In this document: positions 33,608-42,875 of the stretch, piece by piece | Position numbering within the stretch: position 1 is the first letter of the stretch | How the letters are laid out: each line of letters opens with the position of its first letter | Origin: Vibrio sp. 10N.261.45.E2 | Lineage (GTDB): Bacteria > Pseudomonadota > Gammaproteobacteria > Enterobacterales > Vibrionaceae | DNA: 47,834 nucleotides | NCBI RefSeq assembly: GCF_002875705.1 | Contig: NZ_MCZZ01000177.1 | Location: 1 to 47,834, forward strand | Direction: 5' to 3' | Translations under genes and position numbers: made by a program | The notes under the pieces: generated by a model | Told to the model about the DNA's origin: nothing | Databases searched by the model: none | What the model saw: only the letters and a program-made list of their open reading frames with translations

Positions 33608-36600
33608 ATGAATAATAAAATTCCATATACAAGCTATTCAGGAAATTCAGAACATCTTTGCAAAAAAGGTGATGCAGTTGAATTTATTCAACCTTGGTAC
33701 ACGCCAATTTCTACCACCCCAGAAAATACGGGTATGGCGGTAGGCGGAATTGGTAACACATTTACACTAACGCCAAATGGCAACACGCCAAATTTTAGTT
33801 TCATTCCAGGTGTATTCGTTGATTGCTCAAAGCAAGTAATTAATTTTAATGATTTTTATGCTTCAGTGATGAATGTGCCGACCATTGATACCCTTCAGGT
33901 TCTTAACGAACAAGAGCTCAGTGTTCACCTGAATTTCTACCCGGCATTATTCAATGGAAAGAAAATAGAAAATAGTTCGAATGCGATTAACCTCATTCGT
34001 AACGCATTAAAAAATGGCAACTTCTATAAAGAAAATAAAAATAACTTTATCAAGTGGAATGTTGAGTTTTCTAATAAGACTCAGTTATTAATTGAATCGG
34101 ATTCATCGTCGATTGATTGTCAATTATATGTAGCCTTAGATTTCTTTAATGGTTTGTTAATAAATGATACAACGAGACAGCTATCACTCATTGCGGGGAA
34201 TAATAGTGATATAGAAAGTGTTAATGGTAGCGAGATAGAATATAAGGCTTTATATCCACTGGCTGAATATAAATATAATAGTTTTGATGGTGTTAATATA
34301 AAGCGAAAGGTGGTCTCGCCGATTGTTAAAGAGGATAAACGCCTCTGTTCTTTGCCGATGCACTGGAATCACTTCGAATTAACCAATAATTCAGCGCAAA
34401 CACACGTGATTACACTTGCTCAACCGCTACAAAACTTGATTGGTTCTACCTACCGGAAAGGTCGCGATGGCATTCAGGATTCGGCGTGTACCCTGTCTCA
34501 AAACCCAATCGCTCAGCAGCATGAAGTGGTTAACTTAAAAGGTGACGCTAGCAGCTTTACAGGTGTTCAGTTGACTAGCCAATCGCCTTATCAAAGCGAT
34601 ATTGAAGGTGAAGTGGTATTTGGCGTCCAAGCGGATAACCATTTGACGGAATCGGGTAAAATCTCGGTGTCTGTTAAGCCAACGCTTTATACCTCTAAGG
34701 CGTCAGAACAAACAGAGTACGCACTAAAAACAGGCCGTACCAACGCTGAGTTCCAAACGGGTATCTACACCGGGCGCGAAGCGTTGAGTGCATTGGTTGT
34801 GGTTCAGGTTGAGCTGGAACCGGGAGAGTCCGTTGATCTGCGTTTCGCTCAAGTCATGGCTCATAGCAAAGTGATGCTTAATGGTTGGCTCTCGGAAAAG
34901 GCTTACACTCAATTCTACCCGCAAGCGAAACCGGCTCTGCCGATGTTAGAAGATGTCTTGCCAAAGCTCGAAACCATTGAGCAACAGATCGTGAAGCAAC
35001 AAGAGGTCTTTCTAGAGCAAGCTCAAAGCAAAATTTCGCAGCCAGACTCGGCATTGCGCTATGCGACGATGGCGATGAATTCTTTGTCCTTCCTAGCGGA
35101 ATCAACGGTGTGGGATAAGGAAGATAAGTTTCTAGTGAAAGAGTGTGTTGACTACCCATTCTTTAACTCTTTGGATGTGTATTTCTACGGCTCATTTTCA
35201 CTGCTTTATTTGTTGCCAGAACTTGATGGCTGCGTGATGAAAGAGTTCTCGAAAGCCATTTTGGCCGAAGATTTTACTCAGCGCCGCTACTGGGAATACG
35301 AAGCGACACCCAATGCTGAACTGATTGATGAAAAGTATCAGGGTGTACGTGCTATTCGAGGTGCGGTAATCCACGACTTGGGTAGCCCGTTCGACATCCA
35401 GCCCGATGCTTACAGCTGGCACAATGTGAAAGAGTGGAAGGACTTAGCGCCGAAATACATCCTGATGGTGTACCGCCACTATCAAAACACACAAGATATC
35501 TCTGTGGTTAAAGAGTGCTGGCAAGCGGTAACAGAAAGCATCGATTTCTTATCGAATTTGATTGCTGAGGGTGACGATTTACCGTTAACCCGAGGCACAG
35601 ATGATACCTTCGATAACCTTGCGTCTCATGGTATCTCTATTTACTGCGCTAGCCTCTGGGTAGCTGGCCTTCAAGCCGCGAGTGAACTTGCAAAGTTGAT
35701 GGATGAACACGAGCTAGCATCTGGGTATTTAGAGCGTTCGAAAAAGGCATTAGCGACAGTTGAACAAAGCTTGTGGGATGAGAAAGAGGGTTATTACCAC
35801 TTCTTCGTGACGCCCGTTCAAGCTAAGCATTTAACGGGAGAAGGCTACCAAGAACTGGAAAACTTAGGCCTGATTTTGACGGGGGATGCGATAGCCGATA
35901 AGAACATTCTCAATGACTACCTAAATCACATCGATACTTCAATCAACATCGGTAAGGTGTCTCAAAGAGTTTCTAAGAAGCGTTTACTGAGCGAGACCGC
36001 GCCTCAAGCCTTTACACCGGAATATCTAGAGCTAGTGCCAGATTCAGACAATAGTTTTGGTGATGCTTTATTGGCAGACAGTTACTTAAAGCTAATCGGG
36101 CTAGAAGGTATTTTCCCACAAGAAAACATCCAACGCGCACTAGACTATGTTTATAAGCACAACTTTGAAATCAACAGCCCTAAGCTAGGGGTTGCGAATA
36201 TGACGTTGGCTGACGGCTCGCCGCATGAAGCGTTCCAAGCGCAAGACGTGTGGATTGGCGTACAGTTTAGTGTTGCGACAGCGTTGAGTCTCGCGGGTAA
36301 ATCGCAGCAAGCAGAAACATTGATGGATACCGTGTATACCGCACTCTATGACTATTCGAAAATTCCATTTGCAGCGCCAGAGGGGTTCAATTGCTCTGTG
36401 TCTGTCAATGAGAAAGATCTTATAGAAGCATTTAAATTGTCGCAAAATGATGCGAAAAACTGGCTAAGTGTACTTAAATATCAAAACTGTGTGCTGTCTG
36501 ACGGTCGTATCAACCCAACATTGACGAAAGATACTGGTAATTTTGTTAAAATGTTGAGCGGTGAAATCCCGCTAGAAAAGCTGGCTGGCTTGCACAAATG

Positions 36601-36676
36601 GCTACTGAGTACTGGCTTGAAATACACGGCTGGTCGCTACTTTAGACCGGGGATGATCTTCGCCTACTTGTATTAA
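33608..36676 (+). CDS. Beta-glucosidase/glucosylceramidase-like enzyme, GH116 family
   Basis: Large cytoplasmic-looking enzyme of 1022 aa without a signal peptide. Alignment by eye with GBA2 and the Thermoanaerobacterium GH116 enzyme gives the N-terminal beta-sandwich (AVGGIGNTFTLTPNG near 44-58), the putative nucleophile Glu512 (KECVDYPFFNSLDVYFYGSF, split as KECVDYPFFN and LDVYFYGSF), WKDLAPKYILMVYRHY, the acid/base Asp (665 or 669) in RGTDDTFDN, and GRYFRPGMIFAYL at the C-terminus. The family cleaves beta-glucosides, beta-xylosides or glucosyl lipids. Its first 700 bp are markedly more A+T-rich than the rest. It is the least expected enzyme in the locus and could act on aryl- or alkyl-glucosides or longer glucans. 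Confidence 0.85.
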   Translation: MNNKIPYTSYSGNSEHLCKKGDAVEFIQPWYTPISTTPENTGMAVGGIGNTFTLTPNGNTPNFSFIPGVFVDCSKQVINFNDFYASVMNVPTIDTLQVLNEQELSVHLNFYPALFNGKKIENSSNAINLIRNALKNGNFYKENKNNFIKWNVEFSNKTQLLIESDSSSIDCQLYVALDFFNGLLINDTTRQLSLIAGNNSDIESVNGSEIEYKALYPLAEYKYNSFDGVNIKRKVVSPIVKEDKRLCSLPMHWNHFELTNNSAQTHVITLAQPLQNLIGSTYRKGRDGIQDSACTLSQNPIAQQHEVVNLKGDASSFTGVQLTSQSPYQSDIEGEVVFGVQADNHLTESGKISVSVKPTLYTSKASEQTEYALKTGRTNAEFQTGIYTGREALSALVVVQVELEPGESVDLRFAQVMAHSKVMLNGWLSEKAYTQFYPQAKPALPMLEDVLPKLETIEQQIVKQQEVFLEQAQSKISQPDSALRYATMAMNSLSFLAESTVWDKEDKFLVKECVDYPFFNSLDVYFYGSFSLLYLLPELDGCVMKEFSKAILAEDFTQRRYWEYEATPNAELIDEKYQGVRAIRGAVIHDLGSPFDIQPDAYSWHNVKEWKDLAPKYILMVYRHYQNTQDISVVKECWQAVTESIDFLSNLIAEGDDLPLTRGTDDTFDNLASHGISIYCASLWVAGLQAASELAKLMDEHELASGYLERSKKALATVEQSLWDEKEGYYHFFVTPVQAKHLTGEGYQELENLGLILTGDAIADKNILNDYLNHIDTSINIGKVSQRVSKKRLLSETAPQAFTPEYLELVPDSDNSFGDALLADSYLKLIGLEGIFPQENIQRALDYVYKHNFEINSPKLGVANMTLADGSPHEAFQAQDVWIGVQFSVATALSLAGKSQQAETLMDTVYTALYDYSKIPFAAPEGFNCSVSVNEKDLIEAFKLSQNDAKNWLSVLKYQNCVLSDGRINPTLTKDTGNFVKMLSGEIPLEKLAGLHKWLLSTGLKYTAGRYFRPGMIFAYLY

Positions 36677-36727
36677 CTTAATGACACGATTTTCAACGAA
36701 AGCAATGGTATGCAGGTTGAAACTGAT

Positions 36728-36746
36728 GGGGAGCTTAAAGCTCCCC
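36728..36746. repeat. Hairpin between the GH116 gene and the second LacI gene
   Basis: GGGGAGCTT / AAGCTCCCC around a single A (or a 7-bp stem with a 5-base loop). No T tract follows, so termination is uncertain; it sits 27 bp before the LacI start. Confidence 0.55.
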
Positions 36747-36772
36747 GAATGTCACTTGATTAGGGTATCGAG

Positions 36773-37786
36773 ATGCGCACTAAAACAAAAAAAACAACAG
36801 TATACGATGTAGCAAGACTGGCTGGCGTTTCTCCCAGCACCGTGTCTCGTTTCCTTAATCGAACCACTTATGTGTCGGATGATAAAAGCCAAAACATTGA
36901 GCAAGCCATTAAAGACACGGGCTACAAACCTAACTTCCAAATGCAAGAAAACACCAACCGACGTTCGCTCACTATTGGTGTCTTGGTGCAACACCCTGAT
37001 AGCCCTTACACCAGTCGTATCCTCAACGACATGGAAAAAACGCTGATCGCTCAAGGCTATTCATTGGTGATCGCAACAGGGCATTGGCAGAAAAAGTTAG
37101 AAATGCACGCGTTGGAGTATCTGGCGAAAAGTAACGTGGATGGCATGATCATTGTGACAGGAAGCATTACGCAGGAAGAGATTGCTAAGTATGCACAAGA
37201 CATCCCTATAGTGATGGTTGGCTACGATTTTGTTGAGAATAATGTCCGCTCCATCAATATCGACAACGTGTTGGGTGGCTATATGGCGACCCTGCATTTG
37301 CTTCAACAAGGGCATGTGAACATTGCTCATATCAAGGGGCTTTCGAGCCAACCAGATGCGGGGAGTCGCTTTGAAGGCTACAAGAAAGCGCTGCAAGAGG
37401 CTGGCATTAAAGTGATGCCAAAGCTTGTAAAACAAGGGGATTTTAGTAGCGAATCTGGTTATGAGAAAACCGTTGAATTAATCGAGTCGAAAGTTCACTT
37501 TTCCGCTCTATTTGCTGCCAATGACCAAACCGCTTACGGGGCGATTAAGGCGCTACACGATCACGGTTATAAAGTCCCAGAAGATGTGTCAGTGATTGGT
37601 TTTGATGACTTGCCAACGTCGAAGTATTTCACGCCAGCATTAACAACATTGAGACAACCGATTGAAGAGATTGGCGACGTGTGTGCTCAGTCAATTTTAA
37701 ATTTGTTATCAGGAGAGAGACATGAAGCTCGACTGCCACCGATTGATTTAATCGTCAGAGAGTCGACCAAGTCTTTGTATCGATAG
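36773..37786 (+). CDS. LacI-family transcriptional regulator (second of two)
   Basis: Regulator of 337 aa. The N-terminal DNA-binding part reads TVYDVARLAGVSPSTVSRFL, then an unusual VSDDKSQNIEQAIKDTGYKP; the effector domain shows the Gly-rich LTIGVLVQHPDSPYTSRIL, FAANDQTAYGAIKAL and DVSVIGFDDLPTSKYF. It differs clearly from the first LacI protein in the recognition region, so it may bind other sites, for example the epimerase/GH116 intergenic region. The gene follows GH116 by 96 bp with no clear terminator between, suggesting co-transcription. A strong terminator follows it. Confidence 0.92.
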   Translation: MRTKTKKTTVYDVARLAGVSPSTVSRFLNRTTYVSDDKSQNIEQAIKDTGYKPNFQMQENTNRRSLTIGVLVQHPDSPYTSRILNDMEKTLIAQGYSLVIATGHWQKKLEMHALEYLAKSNVDGMIIVTGSITQEEIAKYAQDIPIVMVGYDFVENNVRSINIDNVLGGYMATLHLLQQGHVNIAHIKGLSSQPDAGSRFEGYKKALQEAGIKVMPKLVKQGDFSSESGYEKTVELIESKVHFSALFAANDQTAYGAIKALHDHGYKVPEDVSVIGFDDLPTSKYFTPALTTLRQPIEEIGDVCAQSILNLLSGERHEARLPPIDLIVRESTKSLYR

Positions 37787-37851
37787 TTGGTAATGAAGTA
37801 ATTTGATGTCGTGAATGAGATTTCAAGACGAATTATTTCACTTCAGAAACG

Positions 37852-37879
37852 AAAAATGTCGCATCCATGCGACATTTTT
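37852..37879. terminator. Terminator between the second LacI gene and the double-ATPase gene
   Basis: AAAAATGTCGCA / TGCGACATTTTT, perfect 12-bp stem with a 4-base loop and T tracts on both strands. Confidence 0.88.
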
Positions 37880-37985
37880 CTTTTGGCGGCCAAACCAGTT
37901 TTGCTATATCCATTCTAGAGTGCAATCCATTAGGAGATTATTCAGAATGTACCTATAAGACGCTGTTAATCTTGATTAGTTCCAT

Positions 37986-39614
37986 CTAAGCGGCATTTTT
38001 TTCCGATTTATTTTCTAAGTCGAATGACGCAGCGATGAGTTTCTTGGTGTAGTCATTTTTCGGTGCATTGAAAATCTCTTCGGCAGATCCCTCTTCCATC
38101 ACTTCACCTTTCTGCATCACTAGTACTCGATCCGACAGTGCCTTCACTACCGAGAGATCGTGGCTAATGAACAGGAAGCCAATATTGTGTTTAGTTTGAA
38201 TGTCTTTCAGTAGATCAATCACGGTCAGTTGTACTGAGCGGTCGAGTGCTGACGTCGGTTCATCCAACAGAATGAAAGATGGCTCAAGAATCAACGCACG
38301 TGCAATCGCGATACGTTGTCTTTGTCCGCCTGAGAATTCGTGCGGGTAGCGGTTAATTGAGTTTGGTTCTAAGCGAACCTCAATCAGTGCTTTGCGCGCT
38401 CTCTCTAAACGTTCTTGTTTTGACAAGTGAGGCTGATGCACCGTTAAGCCTTCGGTGATGATTTCCCCAACTGTCATACGTGGTGATAAAGAACCATAAG
38501 GGTCTTGGAACACCATTTGCACATCTTTTTTGAGCTTGTGACGCTCTTTGTCGTTCAACAAACTCACGTCTTGGCCTTTGTAGACAATACGCCCACTACT
38601 TGGCAGTAAGCCGATTAATGCACGTCCAAGGGTTGATTTGCCTGACCCAGATTCACCAACAATGCCAAGTGTTTCGCCCTGCTTAAGGTTTAACGAAATG
38701 CCTTTAACGGCCTCAAAGTACTGGCTTTTACTCTTGATGAAGTGTGATTTAACCAAGAACTGAACTCGGATATCTTCAGCAGACAATAGCTCTGGGGCTG
38801 TAGCTTCAACAGGAACCTTAGCGCCTTTAGGAATCGAGTTAATCAGCATGCGCGTGTAGTCGTGCTTAGGGTTATCGAACAGTTCTTGAGTCTGCCCCTC
38901 TTCAACCAATTCCCCTTTACACATCACGAGCACACGGTCAGCAAAGTGTTTCACTACGCCTAGGTCATGGGTGATGAATAAAATCGCCATCCCCATTTTG
39001 CCTTGAATCTCTTTGATAAGAGAAAGCACTTCTGCCTGAACGGTTACATCTAATGCCGTGGTAGGTTCATCGGCAATCAAAATGTCTGGTTCATTGATCA
39101 GTGCCATAGCGATCATGATGCGCTGTAACTGACCACCAGAAAACTCATGTGGGTACTTAGTATAAGCCTGCTCTGGCATTGGTAAATGAACCAGATTGAA
39201 CAGCTCTAATACGCGCTCTTTCGCTTGAGATTTCGATACCTTGCGATGGCACATAATGGCTTCAGCCACTTGAATGCCGACGCGCAAATACGGGTTGAGA
39301 GAAGTCATCGGCTCCTGAAAGATCATGCCGATCCTGTAGCCACGAATTGACTGCATTTCTCGCTCAGTTTTTCCAATAATCGATTGACCCTCAAACTCGA
39401 TGTTTGATTGTTGATCAATAATCGCGTTATCAGGAAGCAAACGCATAAGCGCGTTAGAAGAGACTGATTTACCTGAACCTGATTCACCAACAATGGCCAA
39501 GGTTTCGCTTGAATTAAGGGTAAAGTTAACCTTTTTTACCGCATCAATGATTCCATCATTGGTTTTGAAGCTCACGGAGAGGTTATTGACTTTAAGAATG
39601 GCCCGGTCCGACAT
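37986..39614 (-). CDS. Double ABC ATPase (fused OppD-OppF / YejF type)
   Basis: Cytoplasmic protein of 542 aa with two complete ATP-binding halves. Half 1 has Walker A GESGSGKSV, signature FSGGQLQRI and Walker B ILIADEPTTALD; half 2 has GESGSGKST, FSGGQRQRI and ILLDEPTSALD. A linker with the oligopeptide-type C-terminal tail (DYTRMLINSIPKGAK) joins them. The layout matches YejF-type ATPases that serve peptide or microcin importers, but no permease or binding-protein gene is adjacent. It lies 12 bp after a small gene, both downstream of a strong Fur box, so an iron-linked importer whose membrane parts are encoded elsewhere is likely. AAGGAT lies 7 bp before the ATG. Confidence 0.9.
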   Translation of the reverse strand: MSDRAILKVNNLSVSFKTNDGIIDAVKKVNFTLNSSETLAIVGESGSGKSVSSNALMRLLPDNAIIDQQSNIEFEGQSIIGKTEREMQSIRGYRIGMIFQEPMTSLNPYLRVGIQVAEAIMCHRKVSKSQAKERVLELFNLVHLPMPEQAYTKYPHEFSGGQLQRIMIAMALINEPDILIADEPTTALDVTVQAEVLSLIKEIQGKMGMAILFITHDLGVVKHFADRVLVMCKGELVEEGQTQELFDNPKHDYTRMLINSIPKGAKVPVEATAPELLSAEDIRVQFLVKSHFIKSKSQYFEAVKGISLNLKQGETLGIVGESGSGKSTLGRALIGLLPSSGRIVYKGQDVSLLNDKERHKLKKDVQMVFQDPYGSLSPRMTVGEIITEGLTVHQPHLSKQERLERARKALIEVRLEPNSINRYPHEFSGGQRQRIAIARALILEPSFILLDEPTSALDRSVQLTVIDLLKDIQTKHNIGFLFISHDLSVVKALSDRVLVMQKGEVMEEGSAEEIFNAPKNDYTKKLIAASFDLENKSEKNAA

Positions 39615-39626
39615 GATATATCCTTA

Positions 39627-40121
39627 TCAATTTAAGACATTAGGTGAAGATTGAACTTCTGACGTTGTTTTAAGTTGCCCAAAATGGTGATGAGCACGTT
39701 GAATTTGTTCTAGCTCGAGCATCCAATGCGAACTGCGCTGAGCACTGCAAAAAGCGATCAGGTGATTGAGTAAATCTTCGCTCTGCTTTTCCAACAACCC
39801 AAAGGTACGTTGAATCAGCTCTGTGCTTTCAAGTGAGATAAATTGCATCAGTGCATAAGATTGATTCAAGGTGTCGAAGGCTTGTTGATGCTGACCTAAA
39901 CGGTTGAGGATCTCTGATTGTGCGACACTCGCGTCTCTTAACCCAGCAAGCAAGCATGCAAATTGGCAAGGCTTGATATCGCTTTGGTATGCTGCATCTT
40001 GGATGTGGTGAGGAAGTGAGGTTAGAACATCGCCATAGAGGCGCTGTGCTTCAGGCCAGTGACCTTGTTCCATTAACTGTTCAGCTTTTAGGTAGTGCAT
40101 CCAGCATCGTTCAATTTCCAT
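39627..40121 (-). CDS. Small helical (TPR-like) protein, Fur-box operon
   Basis: Unrecognised protein of 164 aa, predicted soluble and almost entirely helical with the look of tetratricopeptide repeats (YLKAEQLMEQGHWPEAQRLY; a second helix pair near LGQHQQAFDTLNQSYALM). No signal peptide or membrane helix. The ATG at 40121 has GAGG 8 bp upstream, which is better placed than the GTG at 40127. It is the first gene behind the Fur box and is 12 bp from the double-ATPase gene, so the two are one operon. In V. cholerae I recall a comparable arrangement next to a Lon-related gene, unverified. Role unknown. Confidence 0.75.
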   Translation of the reverse strand: MEIERCWMHYLKAEQLMEQGHWPEAQRLYGDVLTSLPHHIQDAAYQSDIKPCQFACLLAGLRDASVAQSEILNRLGQHQQAFDTLNQSYALMQFISLESTELIQRTFGLLEKQSEDLLNHLIAFCSAQRSSHWMLELEQIQRAHHHFGQLKTTSEVQSSPNVLN

Positions 40122-40151
40122 ATCCACATCCTCAATTTATAATATTTTAAA

Positions 40152-40180
40152 ATGTTAATGATATTCATTATCAATTGCAA
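40152..40180 (-). promoter_or_regulatory. Predicted sigma-70 promoter of the small gene/double-ATPase operon
   Basis: Read on the minus strand: -35 TTGCAA (40175-40180), 17-bp spacer, -10 TAACAT (40152-40157). The Fur box covers the spacer and most of the -10 box. Confidence 0.5.
40154..40172. promoter_or_regulatory. Fur box (iron-responsive operator)
   Basis: GTTAATGATATTCATTATC matches the 19-bp Fur consensus GATAATGATAATCATTATC at 17 positions. It lies 33 bp upstream of the small gene's start codon on the minus strand and 190 bp from the Lon-type gene, so repression of the ABC operon by Fur-iron is the likely role. Confidence 0.85.
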
Positions 40181-40361
40181 ATTAAAATCATTCACATGTT
40201 AAGTTGGTGAATTAAATGACGAGCTATTCCTAAAAACGGCTCAAATTGTGTGTTATTTGTTCAGTTGAACAGCTGTGTAGCGTAAGTCACTAAATTTGTA
40301 GGGAATTACATCTACACTGATTTTATCTACACCCAAGTAATGAAGGACTAAGGAGGCGGCG

Positions 40362-42722
40362 ATGGCGATGCAAAGACTCAATACAGAACAGCTGTATCAG
40401 GTAGCGGATCTAGACAAGCTACCATGTAAGTCGACCAAAGAACTGGCTCCAATTGACGAAATCGTCGGGCAAGAACGGGCACAAAAGGCCGTTGAGTTCG
40501 CGATGTCAATCAAGGAAAAGGGTTACAACATTTATGCGATAGGGCGAAATGGTCTAGGTAAACGCACCATGATCTTGCGCTATCTAAACCGTCACCCTCA
40601 AGAAGTGCAGGAGCTTTTTGATTGGTGTTATATCGCGAACTTCGAAGATATTCGCACACCTAAGGTGCTGAAATTGCCTCGTGGTGTGGGCAGCAGCTTA
40701 AAGCAAGATATTGAAAAGTTGATGCGTAAACTGCTGAAAGGTATGCCTCTAGCGTTTGATAATGAGATGTACTTTAGTCGTGCTGATAGGCTGAAAAACC
40801 AGTTAGCAGCGAAGCAACAAGCCGCGTTAGAAAGCATTAGCCAAGAAGCGAAGGACAAGGGAATCAACCTGACGATTACTACTCAGGGTGATTACCAGTT
40901 TGTGGCAATGAACGGCGATGAGCTCCATACCGAAGAGAGCTTCGATCTGCTTTCAGCAGAAGAACAAGATCAATTTGATAAAACCATTGATGGACTGGAA
41001 GTTGGACTGCGAACCATTTCTCGTGAATTAACGGAACTTGAAGAGACGTACACTGAGAAAATTCAAAAGCTTAATGACGATACGGCGCGAGATGTGATCA
41101 CTCATTTCATTAAGCAATTGAAGAAGGATTACAGCCAATATCCAGACATCAAAAAGTACTTAACGGCATTGCGTAAAGACATTGTCGATAACGCTGATAT
41201 TTTCCTAGAAGAGAGCACAGAGCAAGCCGAAGTTGCTACGGCCTCTTTGGATAAGAAAATGCCGCGTCGCTACAAAGTTAACGTGATTGTGAGCCAAAAG
41301 GAGGAGACTCTGCCGATCGTGGTTGAAGAGAATCCAAATTATCACTCTCTGTTTGGCTATGTAGAAACGGCAACGTTCAAGGGCACTGTATTTACTGACT
41401 TCTCATTGATTCGCGCAGGTAGCTTGCACAGAGCCAACGGTGGCGTATTGCTGATGGATGCGGTGAAGGTACTTGAGCAGCCATATGTTTGGGAAGGCTT
41501 GAAGCGAGCGCTGCGTTCACGTCAACTGAGTTTCACTTCATTAGAAAAAGAGGTGACCTTAACCGGTGCTGTATCGCTTGATCCTGAGCCTATTCCATTG
41601 GACGTTAAGATCATCCTGTTTGGCGACTACCGAACTTACCAACTGCTGCAACACTACGATGCGGAGTTTGGTGAACTGTTCCGTGTGACGGCCGATTTTG
41701 AAGATGAGATGAAGCGTACTCCCGATTCTGAAATGCATTACGCACGCTTTATTTCGAGCATTGTGCATGATAACAACATGCTGCATTGTGACCGAAAAGC
41801 GATTGCTCGCATCATTGAGCACAGCTCTCGTCAAGCGGGTGACCAAGGCAAGCTGTCTCTGCACTCAGCGCATATTGCTAATTTGCTTCGTGAATCAAAC
41901 TACGTGGCGAGAGGGTCAAAATCGAATCTGATTCGTGCAACGCACGTTGATCAAGCATTGTCTAACCAACAGATGCGTGTCGGACGATTGCAAGACAGCG
42001 TGATGGAAACCTTCACTAACGGTACAACGCTAATCCATGTGGATGGTGAAGCGGTAGGACAGGTCAATGCTCTGTCTGTGTTAAGTACAACTGACCATAT
42101 GTTTGGCGCGCCGAACCGAATCACGGCTACCACGGCTTACGGTGACGGCGAAGTGATTGATATCGAAAGAAACGTAGACCTAGGTGGCAGTATTCACTCG
42201 AAAGGTGTGATGATCTTGTCGGCTTACCTTTCTTCTGTGTTTGGCAAGACGGCCAAGGTACCGCTTACCACCAACATCACCTTCGAACAATCGTATGGTG
42301 GCGTCGATGGTGACAGTGCAAGTATGGCGGAGTTCTGTGCGGTGGTGTCTGCGTTTTCTAAGCAGCCAAACCGTCAAGATATCGCGATTACTGGCTCGAT
42401 GAACCAGTTTGGTGAGTCTCAACCCATTGGTGGCGTGAACGAGAAAATTGAAGGTTTCTTTGATGTGTGTGAAATCAAAGGGCGTTCAAATGAGCAAGGG
42501 GTGATCATCCCTCGTTCAAATGTTCACAACCTGATGCTGCGTAGCGACATCGTGAAAGCGGTTGAAAAAAGTGAGTTCAACATCTGGGCGATTGACCACG
42601 TAACAGAAGCGATTGAGTTGTTCACAGGCAAAGCCGCAGGTGAAGCGAGCGATGAGGGTAGCTATCCAATCGATACTATCTTTGGTATCGCTCAAGCTAA
42701 ACTGAATGCACTGCGTAAATAG
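40362..42722 (+). CDS. Lon-family AAA+ serine protease (LonB/YcbZ-like)
   Basis: Cytoplasmic ATP-dependent protease-like protein of 786 aa. A modified AAA+ region (GQERAQKAVEFAM, Walker A variant GRNGLGKRT near 70, Walker B-like GGVLLMDAVKVL near 366) is interrupted by a coiled-coil insert (about 120-270). The C-terminal Lon protease domain carries the dyad Ser652 in GDSAS and Lys695 in GVNEKIEGF. The Walker A has Arg after GLGK rather than Ser/Thr adjacent in normal order (GKRT), as is usual in this group. AGGAGG precedes the ATG. It diverges from the Fur-box operon and may help control turnover of unfolded or regulatory proteins. Confidence 0.92.
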   Translation: MAMQRLNTEQLYQVADLDKLPCKSTKELAPIDEIVGQERAQKAVEFAMSIKEKGYNIYAIGRNGLGKRTMILRYLNRHPQEVQELFDWCYIANFEDIRTPKVLKLPRGVGSSLKQDIEKLMRKLLKGMPLAFDNEMYFSRADRLKNQLAAKQQAALESISQEAKDKGINLTITTQGDYQFVAMNGDELHTEESFDLLSAEEQDQFDKTIDGLEVGLRTISRELTELEETYTEKIQKLNDDTARDVITHFIKQLKKDYSQYPDIKKYLTALRKDIVDNADIFLEESTEQAEVATASLDKKMPRRYKVNVIVSQKEETLPIVVEENPNYHSLFGYVETATFKGTVFTDFSLIRAGSLHRANGGVLLMDAVKVLEQPYVWEGLKRALRSRQLSFTSLEKEVTLTGAVSLDPEPIPLDVKIILFGDYRTYQLLQHYDAEFGELFRVTADFEDEMKRTPDSEMHYARFISSIVHDNNMLHCDRKAIARIIEHSSRQAGDQGKLSLHSAHIANLLRESNYVARGSKSNLIRATHVDQALSNQQMRVGRLQDSVMETFTNGTTLIHVDGEAVGQVNALSVLSTTDHMFGAPNRITATTAYGDGEVIDIERNVDLGGSIHSKGVMILSAYLSSVFGKTAKVPLTTNITFEQSYGGVDGDSASMAEFCAVVSAFSKQPNRQDIAITGSMNQFGESQPIGGVNEKIEGFFDVCEIKGRSNEQGVIIPRSNVHNLMLRSDIVKAVEKSEFNIWAIDHVTEAIELFTGKAAGEASDEGSYPIDTIFGIAQAKLNALRK

Positions 42723-42758
42723 CGAATTTGTCTAAATCTAAATAAGCAACCAAAACGC

Positions 42759-42792
42759 AAAAGCCATCGATTTTAGAGTCGATGGCTTTTTT
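42759..42792. terminator. Terminator after the Lon-type gene
   Basis: AAAAGCCATCGA / TCGATGGCTTTT, perfect 12-bp stem with an 8-base loop and T tract; lies between convergent genes and probably works in both directions. Confidence 0.9.
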
Positions 42793-42875
42793 GATGGTTA
42801 CGATTTGGGTCGTTAGTGAGCCATTTGTACTTGGTTAAATTACGGCATTCGGTAAACGTGGTGTCTTAAAAGGCA

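Noticed and set aside
37986..39614. Double ATPase as a fragmentary or dead remnant of an importer operon
   Set aside because: Both halves keep intact Walker A, signature and Walker B motifs and a good ribosome-binding site, behind a functional-looking Fur-box promoter.
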